Source: Bradyrhizobium viridifuturi (GTDB lineage Bacteria; Pseudomonadota; Alphaproteobacteria; Rhizobiales; Xanthobacteraceae). Taken from it: a stretch of 64,000 nt of DNA. The translations under genes and the position numbers were made by a program. The number at the start of each line of letters is the position of its first letter. Position 1 is the stretch's first letter. Shown here in pieces: positions 57,176 through 64,000 of this stretch. Under the pieces are notes generated by a model, which was not told the origin of the DNA, did not search any database, and saw only the letters and a program-made list of their open reading frames with translations. The stretch is from assembly GCF_001238275.1 (NCBI RefSeq), contig NZ_LGTB01000002.1:248001-312000 (forward strand), written 5' to 3'.

Positions 57176-57643
57176 CTAACCGCCCTCCGGGATGATGACG
57201 ATATTAGCCTTGAATCCCGCAGCCCGGACTTCCCCGAGCAATTTCATCATATCCGTGTAACAGACGTCCTTGTCGCCACGCAGATAGACCACTTTTTCGG
57301 CATCCGACCGGGCATCGCCGATCGCCTTGATCTTGGCTGGAAAATCCGCGGCCGTGACCGGCGCGTCGCCGAGATAGAGTTCGACATTGGAGTTGCAGCC
57401 GCCGCCGGTACGCTTGACCGACAATGTCAGCGGCGGCTGGTTCGACGAGATCGACTTGCCGCCGCTCGCGACCGGCAGATCGATGTCGATGTTCGACGTC
57501 ATCAGCGGCGCCGCGACCATGAAGATGATCAAGAGCACCAGCATCACGTCCACCATCGGCGTGACGTTGATCTCGGCCATGACCGGCTTGCGCCCGCCGC
57601 GGCGGCGTCTGCCCCCGCCGGACCCTGCCATGCTCATCGCCAT
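57176..57643 (-). CDS. tolR: TolR, inner-membrane Tol-Pal component
   Basis: A 155-residue ExbD/TolR protein. The N-terminal arm is Arg-rich, followed by AEINVTPMVDVMLVLLIIFMV, whose Asp in MVDVML is the conserved proton-path residue. A periplasmic domain follows. It starts 43 bp after the tolQ stop. Confidence 0.95.
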   Translation of the reverse strand: MAMSMAGSGGGRRRRGGRKPVMAEINVTPMVDVMLVLLIIFMVAAPLMTSNIDIDLPVASGGKSISSNQPPLTLSVKRTGGGCNSNVELYLGDAPVTAADFPAKIKAIGDARSDAEKVVYLRGDKDVCYTDMMKLLGEVRAAGFKANIVIIPEGG

Positions 57644-57686
57644 GATCGTGCGCTCACAAGAGTGACCATCGTGACCATCATCAGCC

Positions 57687-58400
57687 TCAGCCCCGCTCGT
57701 CGATCTGACGCGACAGGATGGCCGAGAACTCGTCGGCGAACCCCTCGAGGCGCGCGGCCTGCCGGTTCACCTCCGAGGTGAACTTATTGTAGAAAATAGT
57801 CGCCGGAATTGCGGCAATCAGGCCGATTGCGGTCGCAAACAGCGCTTCCGCGATACCGGGGGCCACCACCGCCAATGAGGTGTTTTTCGAGGCCGCGATC
57901 GACTGGAAGCTCGACATGATGCCCCAGACGGTCCCGAACAGGCCGACAAACGGGCCGGCCGAGCCCACCGTGGCGAGCACCAGGAGGCGCCGTTCCAGCC
58001 GCTCCACTTCCCGGGCGATCGAGACGTTCATGACCTTTTCGATCCGGGCCTGCAGCCCGGCAAACGACCGCGACTGGCTCTCGAAGGAGCGCTTCCACTC
58101 CCGCATTGCGGCCACGAAACAGGCCGCCATCGACTGGGTCGGCTTGGCCGAGAGCGCCCGGTAGAGTTCCTCGATCGACTGGCCGGACCAGAACGCCTGC
58201 TCGAACTTGTCCATTGCCCGCTTGGTGCGGGCGTAGAGCAGGATTTTGTCGATTGCGATCGCCCAGACCCACACCGAGCAGGACAGAAGTCCCAGCATCA
58301 CGCATTTGACGACCCAATGGGCCTGCCAAAACAATGCGATCAGCGATACATCGCTCGATGCCAGTGGCAGCGTCGACTGAGCCACATCGGCGGGATTCAT
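57687..58400 (-). CDS. tolQ: TolQ, inner-membrane Tol-Pal component
   Basis: A 237-residue ExbB/TolQ protein with three membrane helices: LFWQAHWVVKCVMLGLLS near 25, and the late pair with GPFVGLFGTVWGIMSSF near 140 and ATAIGLIAAIPATIFYN near 175. ATG at 58400 gives the standard MNPADVAQ start; the longer frame is spurious. It heads the tolQRAB run. No ybgC gene precedes it, which differs from the usual order. Confidence 0.95.
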   Translation of the reverse strand: MNPADVAQSTLPLASSDVSLIALFWQAHWVVKCVMLGLLSCSVWVWAIAIDKILLYARTKRAMDKFEQAFWSGQSIEELYRALSAKPTQSMAACFVAAMREWKRSFESQSRSFAGLQARIEKVMNVSIAREVERLERRLLVLATVGSAGPFVGLFGTVWGIMSSFQSIAASKNTSLAVVAPGIAEALFATAIGLIAAIPATIFYNKFTSEVNRQAARLEGFADEFSAILSRQIDERG

Positions 58401-58737
58401 CGGCAATATCCTCTCAACGCAAGTGTCCCAATTCGGCGGGCCGCCAATCGGCACCCCTTCCACGGCCGCGCGCCCGGCGCGGCAAAACTGCGCGAGAGCC
58501 TCTTACATCTGTCGCATGGGGGGCCCGTCCAAAGCCGGGCCCTGCTTCCCCTGCCAACATGTCAAAACGAGGGCTTTTCACGCGTCATTCAGACCCTAAC
58601 CAGACGCTAATCATGGTTAAGGCGAGGTTACCAAAGGGAAATTTGGAGGCGGGAAATGCCGCCGGACGAGCCGGTTGGCGGGTTCCCGGGATGAACGGTT
58701 TGCGGCCGGGTGGAGAGAGCGCGGGGCCCCCTCCCCG

Positions 58738-58860
58738 CGTCGTCCTGGCGAAAGCCAGGACCCATAACCACCGAATCCGGTGACGAACGGGATCGTGGCC
58801 CCAGCGTCGCGCAACAAATGAACTTAGGGGTAATGGGTCCTGGCTTTCGCCAGGACGACG
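58738..58860. repeat. Perfect 27-bp inverted repeat with hairpin arms
   Basis: The arm at 58738-58764 and the arm at 58834-58860 are exact reverse complements, 69 bp apart. Each arm is itself a hairpin: GTCCTGGC-GAAA-GCCAGGAC, an 8-bp stem closed by a GNRA-type tetraloop. Located upstream of tolQ, in the 605-bp gap after crcB. This is a mobile-palindrome (RPE-like) pattern. Confidence 0.75.
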
Positions 58861-58888
58861 GCGATGGATGGTTCGCGATCCCACTGAC

Positions 58889-58974
58889 ACACCGCCGGCG
58901 TCATCACCCGCGCCCAGTATTCCAGAGGCAGCGGTGCTTGACCCGGGCTCTCGCTTCGCGAGCCCTGGAATGAC
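58889..58974. repeat. Second intergenic palindromic element
   Basis: ATTCCAG at 58919-58925 pairs with CTGGAAT at 58965-58971, and inside it GGGCTC (58945-58950) pairs with GAGCCC (58960-58965). Flanking GTCAT and ATGAC match other intergenic repeats. Lies 28 bp beyond the first element. The rest of the 58401-59005 gap holds no gene. Confidence 0.5.
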
Positions 58975-59005
58975 GATGGAGAGTGATCGCCTCGCTAACG
59001 TCGCC

Positions 59006-59392
59006 TCACGTCAAATGCCTGATGAGCGCGAGCCCGGCAAACAATCCCGCGATCGAGAGCGCCACCGATCCCGCGACGTACAGCGCAGCCAGCCCGAGCT
59101 CGCCACGCTCATAGAGCAGCGCGGCGTCGAGCGAGAAGGCGGAGAAGGTGGTGTAGCCACCGAGGACGCCGGTCATCAGGAACAGCCGCCAGGGCTGCGA
59201 GGCCTCGCCCTTGAAGGCGAGATAGCCTGCGATCAGCCCCATCACGGTCGATCCCGTGATGTTGATGATGAAAGTGCCCCAGGGAAACGCGGTGCCGATG
59301 CAGCGCGCGCAGGTGATGTTGATCAGATGCCGCAGCGTGGCGCCAAGACCGCCGCCGAAGAAGACGAGGAGATAGCTTGCCAGTTGCCCCAT
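59006..59392 (-). CDS. crcB: CrcB/Fluc-type fluoride channel
   Basis: A 128-residue four-helix membrane protein. Signature segments are GGGLGATLRHLI near 15, GTFIINITGSTVMG near 40 and GVLGGYTTFSAFSLD near 75, with the Thr-Thr-Phe-Ser track of fluoride channels. ATG at 59392 gives the family start; the longer frame includes repeat DNA. It exports fluoride. No fluoride riboswitch was recognised upstream. Confidence 0.92.
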   Translation of the reverse strand: MGQLASYLLVFFGGGLGATLRHLINITCARCIGTAFPWGTFIINITGSTVMGLIAGYLAFKGEASQPWRLFLMTGVLGGYTTFSAFSLDAALLYERGELGLAALYVAGSVALSIAGLFAGLALIRHLT

Positions 59393-59475
59393 GCGCGCTT
59401 TGTGCCGCATGGCCGCAACCGCTGCAAGGAAACAAAAAGGGCAGCAGTTGATCCTGCCGCCCTCTTCCAAAGCAC

Positions 59476-59546
59476 TCTCGTCATCATTCCCCGGTGCGCA
59501 ATTGCGCACCTGAGGGCGGTCCGCAGGACCGGGCCCGGAATGACAT
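59476..59546. repeat. Palindrome-rich element between sodB and crcB
   Basis: Holds an 18-bp perfect palindrome (GGTGCGCAATTGCGCACC, 59494-59511) and a 5-bp hairpin (GGTCC-GCA-GGACC, 59519-59531), framed by TCATTCCCC and GGAATGACA. It probably ends the sodB transcript. It is like the other intergenic repeats in this window. Confidence 0.6.
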
Positions 59547-59555
59547 TGTGCGCGC

Positions 59556-60155
59556 TTAGCCGGCCTTGCCGAACAGCTCGTCGACGTAGTCCCAGTTGAC
59601 GAGGCTGTCGACGAACGCCTTCAGATAGTCCGGACGACGGTTGCGGTAGTCGATGTAGTAGGAGTGCTCCCAGACGTCGACGCCGAGGATCGGCACCGCG
59701 CCGTGGACCAGCGGGTTCTCGCCGTTCGGGGTCTTGGCGATCTCGAGCTTGCCGCCCTTGACCTGCAGCCAGGCCCAGCCGGAGCCGAACTGGCCGACGC
59801 CAGCCGCGGCGAAGTCGGTCTTGAACTTCTCAAAGCCCCCGAGGTCTTCGTTGATCTTCTTCTCGAGCCGGCCGGGCAGCTTGCTGCCGCCGCCATTCGG
59901 CTTCATCCACTTCCAGAAATGGATGTGGTTGTAATGCTGGCCGGCATTGTTGAAGACGGCCGCGTTCTTCCCGAACGAGCCCTTCACGATCTCCTCGAGG
60001 GACTTGCCTTCGAATTCGGTCCCCTTGATCGCGTTATTGCCGTTGGTGACGTAGGCCTGGTGATGCTTGTCGTGGTGAAACTCCAGCGTTTCCTTGGACA
60101 TGTAGGGCGCAAGGGCGTCGTGGGCGTAGGGCAGATCGGGTAGCGTGAAGGTCAT
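59556..60155 (-). CDS. sodB: Superoxide dismutase, Fe/Mn type (probably Fe)
   Basis: A 199-residue enzyme that converts superoxide to peroxide and oxygen. Metal ligands are His27 (LEFHHDKHHQAYV), His77 (QHYNHIHFW), and Asp and His in DVWEHSYYIDY near residue 160. The GHQ-type AAVFNNAGQHYNH context (Gln73) is closer to Fe-SOD. No signal peptide, so cytosolic. It is divergent from the GNAT gene. Confidence 0.95.
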   Translation of the reverse strand: MTFTLPDLPYAHDALAPYMSKETLEFHHDKHHQAYVTNGNNAIKGTEFEGKSLEEIVKGSFGKNAAVFNNAGQHYNHIHFWKWMKPNGGGSKLPGRLEKKINEDLGGFEKFKTDFAAAGVGQFGSGWAWLQVKGGKLEIAKTPNGENPLVHGAVPILGVDVWEHSYYIDYRNRRPDYLKAFVDSLVNWDYVDELFGKAG

Positions 60156-60293
60156 GGGGTAATGTCCAACAGAGGGTGGGAGACTACACTTAACGGGTCC
60201 CCCTTATAGAAGGTTCCACGGCGGAGAAACACCGCATTTTCAGATCGTGTATGACAGATCGGCACAGCCGAAAGCAGACCCAGGACGGCGACG

Positions 60294-60824
60294 ATGAGCA
60301 TCGAAATCGACATTCTCAACGGAGATGCGTCATGGCAGCGCGCCGAGCCGCTGCTTCGGGCGGTCTGGAGCCCCGAAGTCATGCAGAACAAGAGCTGGGC
60401 CGATATCAAATGGGCTCACGCGGATTTGCGCGTGCTGCTCGACGCGCCCGATGACAGCGGGCTGGCCTGCCATGTCGGTATCTATTTCCGGACCATCACC
60501 TGGAATGGCCACAAGGTGCATGTCGGCGGCATCGGCGGGGTCTCGACCCGCGAGGACTGCCGGGGGCGCGGCTATGCGTCACTCGCGCTCGACGCCGCCG
60601 TGCACACGATGCGTGCCAACGATGCGGTGAAATTTGCAATCTTATTCTGCGAGCCGCACAATTTCGCGTTCTACCAGGCGCGCGGCTGGCATCCCTTCAC
60701 CGGCGAAGTCATGTGCGAACAGCCCTCCGGGCAGATCCGCTTCGAGGCGATGGCGCCGTTCGTCAACGACATCGTCCGCGCCCCGCGCCAGGGCAAGATC
60801 GACCTATGCGGCCTGCCATGGTGA
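60294..60824 (+). CDS. GNAT-family N-acetyltransferase
   Basis: A 176-residue cytosolic acetyltransferase. The acetyl-CoA loop reads CRGRGYASLALDAAV near residue 89, with VHVGGIGGVSTRED before it and LFCEPHNFAFYQARGW near 120. The substrate cannot be read. Its general shape recalls aminoglycoside 2'-N-acetyltransferases, but this is not firm. Confidence 0.85.
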   Translation: MSIEIDILNGDASWQRAEPLLRAVWSPEVMQNKSWADIKWAHADLRVLLDAPDDSGLACHVGIYFRTITWNGHKVHVGGIGGVSTREDCRGRGYASLALDAAVHTMRANDAVKFAILFCEPHNFAFYQARGWHPFTGEVMCEQPSGQIRFEAMAPFVNDIVRAPRQGKIDLCGLPW

Positions 60825-60964
60825 CCCCTGCACGGGCGCGGCTGGCTGGTGGAGGCCGCACACCGTAACATGTCGATCATCATTTATTGATTCCGAGATG
60901 ATCGATTGACGTCGAACAGCGCCCGTATCGGCAGTAGGCCCCCTCTCCGGCGGGCTGCCGTCGC

Positions 60965-62350
60965 ATGACCATCGAAGCCTCGATCGACGACGAGCGCTCC
61001 GCTGCAGCCGCGCCCGCGGTACCGGTCGATCACCTGCTCACCGCACCGATCCTGCCGACGCTGCTAAAACTCGCGGTCCCCAACACCATCGCGATGTTCG
61101 GCTCGACGCTGGTGGCGGTCGCCGAGACCTCCTATATCGGCCGGCTCGGCACCGAGCCGCTGGCGGGCATCGCGCTGGTGTTTCCGTTCGCGATGCTGAA
61201 CCAGATGATGTCGGCGGGCGCGATGGGTGGCGGCGTCTCCTCGGCGATCAGCCGCGCGCTCGGCGCCGGCGACCGTGACCGCGCGGCCGACCTGGCACTG
61301 CATGCGGCGATCATCGGGGTCGGCCTCGGCCTGTTCTTCACCGTCATGATGCTGGGCTTCGGCCGCAATTTTTATGCGCTGCTCGGCGGCCACGGCGGCG
61401 TGCTCGAACAGTCCTTGCACTACTCGCAGGTGTTGTTCTCCGGAGCGATCTCGATCTGGCTGGTCAACACGCTGGCGTCCGTCGTACGCGGCACCGGCGA
61501 CATGCGGCTTCCCTCGATGACGCTGATCACGGTGTCGTTGATCCAGATCGCGGTCGGCGGTGTGCTGGGTCTTGGCCTGTTCGGGGTGCCGAGCCTCGGC
61601 ATGCGCGGCGTCGCCGCGGGCCAGCTCACGGCCTTCACGTGCGGCGCGATCTTCCTCGCCTGGTATCTCGCCTCCGGCCGCAGCCGGTTGAAGCTCGACT
61701 TCAAAGCCTTCAACTTCCAGCGCGCGATGTTCCTGGACATCCTGAGAGTGGGCGCGATCTCCTGCCTGTCGCCGTTGCAGAGCGTGCTGACCATCCTGAT
61801 CTTCACCAAAATCCTGGCCGGCTTCGGTACCGAGACGCTGGCCGGATACGGCATGGGCTCGCGGCTGGAATTCTTGCTGATCCCGATCGCATTCGCGGTC
61901 GGCGTCGCCTCGGTGCCGATGGTCGGCATGGCGATCGGCGCGGGACTTGTCACGCGGGCCCGCAAGGTGGCGTGGACCGCCGGCACGGTCGCCGGACTTG
62001 TTGTCGGATTGGTCGGACTGGTGGTCGCGATCAAGCCGACGCTGTGGATCGCGCTGTTCACCCGCGATCCCGGCGTCACCGCGGCCGCATCCTCCTATTT
62101 CGCGCTCGCCGGACCGGGTTTCGGCTTCTTCGGCGTCGGCGTTTGTCTTTATTTCTCCTCGCAAGGCGCGGCCAAGGTCGGCGGGCCCGTGCTGGCCGGC
62201 ACCATCCGTCTGCTCATGGTCGGCATCGGCGGCTGGTGGCTCGCGACCGCGAGCGCCCCCGCATGGACGCTGTTTGCGTTGGTCGGAGCTGCGATGGTGG
62301 CCTTCGGCCTCGCCACCGTCATCTCGATCCGGCTGACCCGCTGGGGATAG
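60965..62350 (+). CDS. MATE-family multidrug/Na+ exporter
   Basis: A 461-residue protein with twelve membrane helices in two like halves. MATE motifs are NTIAMFGSTLVAVAETSYIG near 40, SRALGAGDRDRAADLA near 95 and AVGVASVPMVGMAIGAG near 310. It expels drugs or other solutes, driven by H+ or Na+. The start is ATG at 60965. Confidence 0.92.
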   Translation: MTIEASIDDERSAAAAPAVPVDHLLTAPILPTLLKLAVPNTIAMFGSTLVAVAETSYIGRLGTEPLAGIALVFPFAMLNQMMSAGAMGGGVSSAISRALGAGDRDRAADLALHAAIIGVGLGLFFTVMMLGFGRNFYALLGGHGGVLEQSLHYSQVLFSGAISIWLVNTLASVVRGTGDMRLPSMTLITVSLIQIAVGGVLGLGLFGVPSLGMRGVAAGQLTAFTCGAIFLAWYLASGRSRLKLDFKAFNFQRAMFLDILRVGAISCLSPLQSVLTILIFTKILAGFGTETLAGYGMGSRLEFLLIPIAFAVGVASVPMVGMAIGAGLVTRARKVAWTAGTVAGLVVGLVGLVVAIKPTLWIALFTRDPGVTAAASSYFALAGPGFGFFGVGVCLYFSSQGAAKVGGPVLAGTIRLLMVGIGGWWLATASAPAWTLFALVGAAMVAFGLATVISIRLTRWG

Positions 62351-62486
62351 CGTCGCCTTGCGTGAGCATGGCGACCCTGGAAATAATCTACAGGATTTTT
62401 TGAATCATACGCGCCTGATCGCGCGAATATGACGTTGCAGAAATTTTTCGACTTGTTATGCAGGCCGACCTTTTGGGGAACTGCCA

Positions 62487-62930
62487 ATGACCTGCAAACT
62501 CGGACTCGTGATCGCAATCATCGCGACGGCACTCGCCGCGCCGGCTGCGCATACGCAGAGCGCGCCTGAGCCTTTCGGCGTCTGGCAGACCCAGGCGGGC
62601 GATGCTCGCGTCAAGATCAGCAAATGCGGCGGCGGCATCTGCGGCGTGGTGGTGAGCCTGCGCGATCCGATCGATCCGATGACCGGCAAGCCGCAGGTCG
62701 ACAACAAGAATCCCAATCCCTCGCTGGCCAACCGGCCGATCATCGGGCTGCCGCTGTTCTCCGCCATGCAGCCGGTTGCCGCAGGCAAATGGTCCGGCCA
62801 GATCTACAATGCCGACGACGGCGGCACCTATGCGAGCAGCGTCTCGGTGACCAGCGAGAGCACACTGCGCGTCGAAGGCTGCGTCGGCGCCCTGTGCGGC
62901 GGCGAGACCTGGACGCGGGTGGGGAAGTAA
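62487..62930 (+). CDS. DUF2147 secreted protein
   Basis: A 147-residue protein with a signal peptide (about 1-24, ending HTQSA). The DUF2147 core has GVWQTQAGDARVKISKCGGG and CGVVVSLRDPID, with VEGCVGALCGGETWTR at the C-terminus. Four cysteines may form two disulfides. Function is unknown. Confidence 0.88.
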   Translation: MTCKLGLVIAIIATALAAPAAHTQSAPEPFGVWQTQAGDARVKISKCGGGICGVVVSLRDPIDPMTGKPQVDNKNPNPSLANRPIIGLPLFSAMQPVAAGKWSGQIYNADDGGTYASSVSVTSESTLRVEGCVGALCGGETWTRVGK

Positions 62931-63007
62931 GTAGCCGCAAGGAACTGCGCTTCCTCGCCCCGTTCTTGCGGGGCGAGGTCAAGACCAACGCTAAACCGCG
63001 CGTGCCT

Positions 63008-64000
63008 TCAGCACGGTAGCGGCCGAGGCGTAACCGCCGCGGGCGCGTCGATGAAGTGAACATGGTCGGCGCGCATCACCGACGGGGTAAAGCAGGTCAT
63101 CATCGCCGCATCCTGTTCGTGCAGGCCGTAGCGCACGACGCCCTGCGCAGCTGCGGCGACGAGGCGCTGCTCGATGTCCGCAGCAAGCTCCGCCGTGCAG
63201 TCCAGGATCATGCGCAGGCCGTCGTCAAACTTGCGGAAGTCGGAATTCTCGACCAGCTGCCGCACATAGGCCTTCGGCACGAATTTGCCGATCGGGATAT
63301 TGAACCGCATCAACGTGTAGGCCCACAGCGTAAAAGTGAGCACGACCGCTCGTCGCAGCGCGAGCGAGCCGCCGCGCCGCGCGCGCGCTTCGTATTCCAG
63401 CCCCTGCGGCGGCCAGCGCAGCGGCGGGCCATTGGCGGGCACCGGCCGCCCGGCATCGGGACTCTTCTCGACGCGTCCGACGATGTCCTCGATCACCCTG
63501 CGGAAGGAAGCCGGATCGGCATCCTTCGCCGGCAGCACCAGCACCGAGAGGATTACGCCGCGCGCTGAGGGCATCACCTCGAAACGGCAGGACAGGCCCG
63601 ACAGATCGGGCTGCGTACCGGGCGGCGCCGGATCGACCGCGAACTCGCCGCGCTTCATCGCGGCATCGGCGTAAGCCAGACCGCCGCCGGCGAACATCGC
63701 GTAGGAGAGATTAGCCGACGGCCCGAAACGCGCGACGCGTACATCGAAGCCCGCGGCGCGGATCGCTGTGATCGGCACCAGCGCCACCCGCAGCACCAGA
63801 TCGAGGTCGTCACGCACCCAACGCGCGGTCGCAGCGAGCGCCTCGCGCGCTTTATCAAGATCGGCGGGGGAGACCGCGAAGCTTGCGCCGTCGCCACCGA
63901 ACACGAACGGAAACTCGCGGCCATCCAGCGCATTGGTGACGGAAGCGACCACCGCGGCACCAGCCATGTTGACCGCCTTGTAGCGCTGCGCTGCGATCGC
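63008..64000 (-). CDS. DUF3095 protein (start cut by window edge)
   Basis: The frame runs to the window edge, so the N-terminus is missing; 330 residues are seen. Codons before the internal ATG at 63967 read AIAAQRYKAVN, which fits the family's conserved region. Visible motifs are FPFVFGGDGASFAV and ARFGPSANLSYAMFAGGGLA. Some family members are annotated as adenylate-cyclase-like; the GGDGA segment is like a cyclase metal motif. Activity is unproven. Confidence 0.82.
   Translation of the reverse strand, partial: AIAAQRYKAVNMAGAAVVASVTNALDGREFPFVFGGDGASFAVSPADLDKAREALAATARWVRDDLDLVLRVALVPITAIRAAGFDVRVARFGPSANLSYAMFAGGGLAYADAAMKRGEFAVDPAPPGTQPDLSGLSCRFEVMPSARGVILSVLVLPAKDADPASFRRVIEDIVGRVEKSPDAGRPVPANGPPLRWPPQGLEYEARARRGGSLALRRAVVLTFTLWAYTLMRFNIPIGKFVPKAYVRQLVENSDFRKFDDGLRMILDCTAELAADIEQRLVAAAAQGVVRYGLHEQDAAMMTCFTPSVMRADHVHFIDAPAAVTPRPLPC

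Noticed and set aside
59393..59470. Fluoride riboswitch before crcB
   Set aside because: No GGNGAUGG-type pseudoknot sequence is visible; the gap holds a palindromic repeat instead.

Overview
The window reads as alphaproteobacterial chromosome, most probably Bradyrhizobium or a close relative. This is inferred from gene content, not from a search: high GC, a split pntA, a four-gene tolQRAB run with pal and ybgF/cpoB, a DUF2312/GapR protein, DUF1244 and DUF1036 proteins, the tiny aa3-oxidase subunit IV, and many FixK/FNR-type TTGA(N6)TCAA palindromes. No tRNA, rRNA, CRISPR array, transposase or phage gene was recognised.

Layout. (1) 1-15.4 kb is housekeeping: a truncated ChaA-type Ca2+/H+ antiporter, an alpha/beta hydrolase, the pntA1-pntA2-pntB transhydrogenase operon, an aa3-oxidase small subunit, oligoendopeptidase F, a sigma-54 response regulator, a periplasmic L,D-transpeptidase, a DUF882 M15-like peptidase, and an adenylate cyclase/TPR gene broken by a frameshift. 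(2) 15.4-37.2 kb is the most striking part. It is a dense block of small stress transcription units, nearly all preceded by a 14-bp FixK/FNR-type palindrome 53-67 bp from the start codon: 19 palindromes in 21.4 kb. Members are a Mg2+-type P-ATPase, small membrane proteins, a DUF2892 protein, a universal stress protein, CBS-CBS-BON proteins, triple-BON proteins, two c-type cytochromes, a second FtsH, a beta-CASP metallo-beta-lactamase RNase coupled to a LOG-family protein, an MFS exporter, CBS-CysQ, a nitroreductase, and a trypsin-like protease. The content resembles in kind the mycobacterial DosR dormancy regulon (Usp, CBS, nitroreductase, P-type ATPase) but is wired to a different regulator class. 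One perfect palindrome has no gene and faces a strong intrinsic terminator, suggesting a small RNA. (3) 37.9-50.4 kb returns to core genes: gapR, DUF1244, DUF1036-pyruvate kinase, OsmC, a TetR regulator, a polytopic membrane protein, a branched-chain-amino-acid-type binding protein, ftsH-DUF3052, tilS and ybgF. (4) 50.6-58.4 kb is the Tol-Pal cell-envelope cluster. A FeeM-like N-acyl synthase and a GGDEF-EAL protein sit between tolB and pal. (5) 58.4-64 kb holds intergenic palindromic repeats, crcB, sodB, a GNAT, a MATE exporter, a DUF2147 protein and a truncated DUF3095 gene.

How the parts work together. The central block would let one oxygen/redox-responsive FixK/FNR regulator, encoded elsewhere, switch on membrane-protein turnover (FtsH), RNA turnover, nucleotide sensing (CBS, CysQ), envelope adaptation (BON, protease) and electron transfer when oxygen falls. 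Six genes contain single 1-2 base deletions that break otherwise full-length reading frames. Several lie in GGC/GCC-type contexts, so sequencing error is as likely as real decay.
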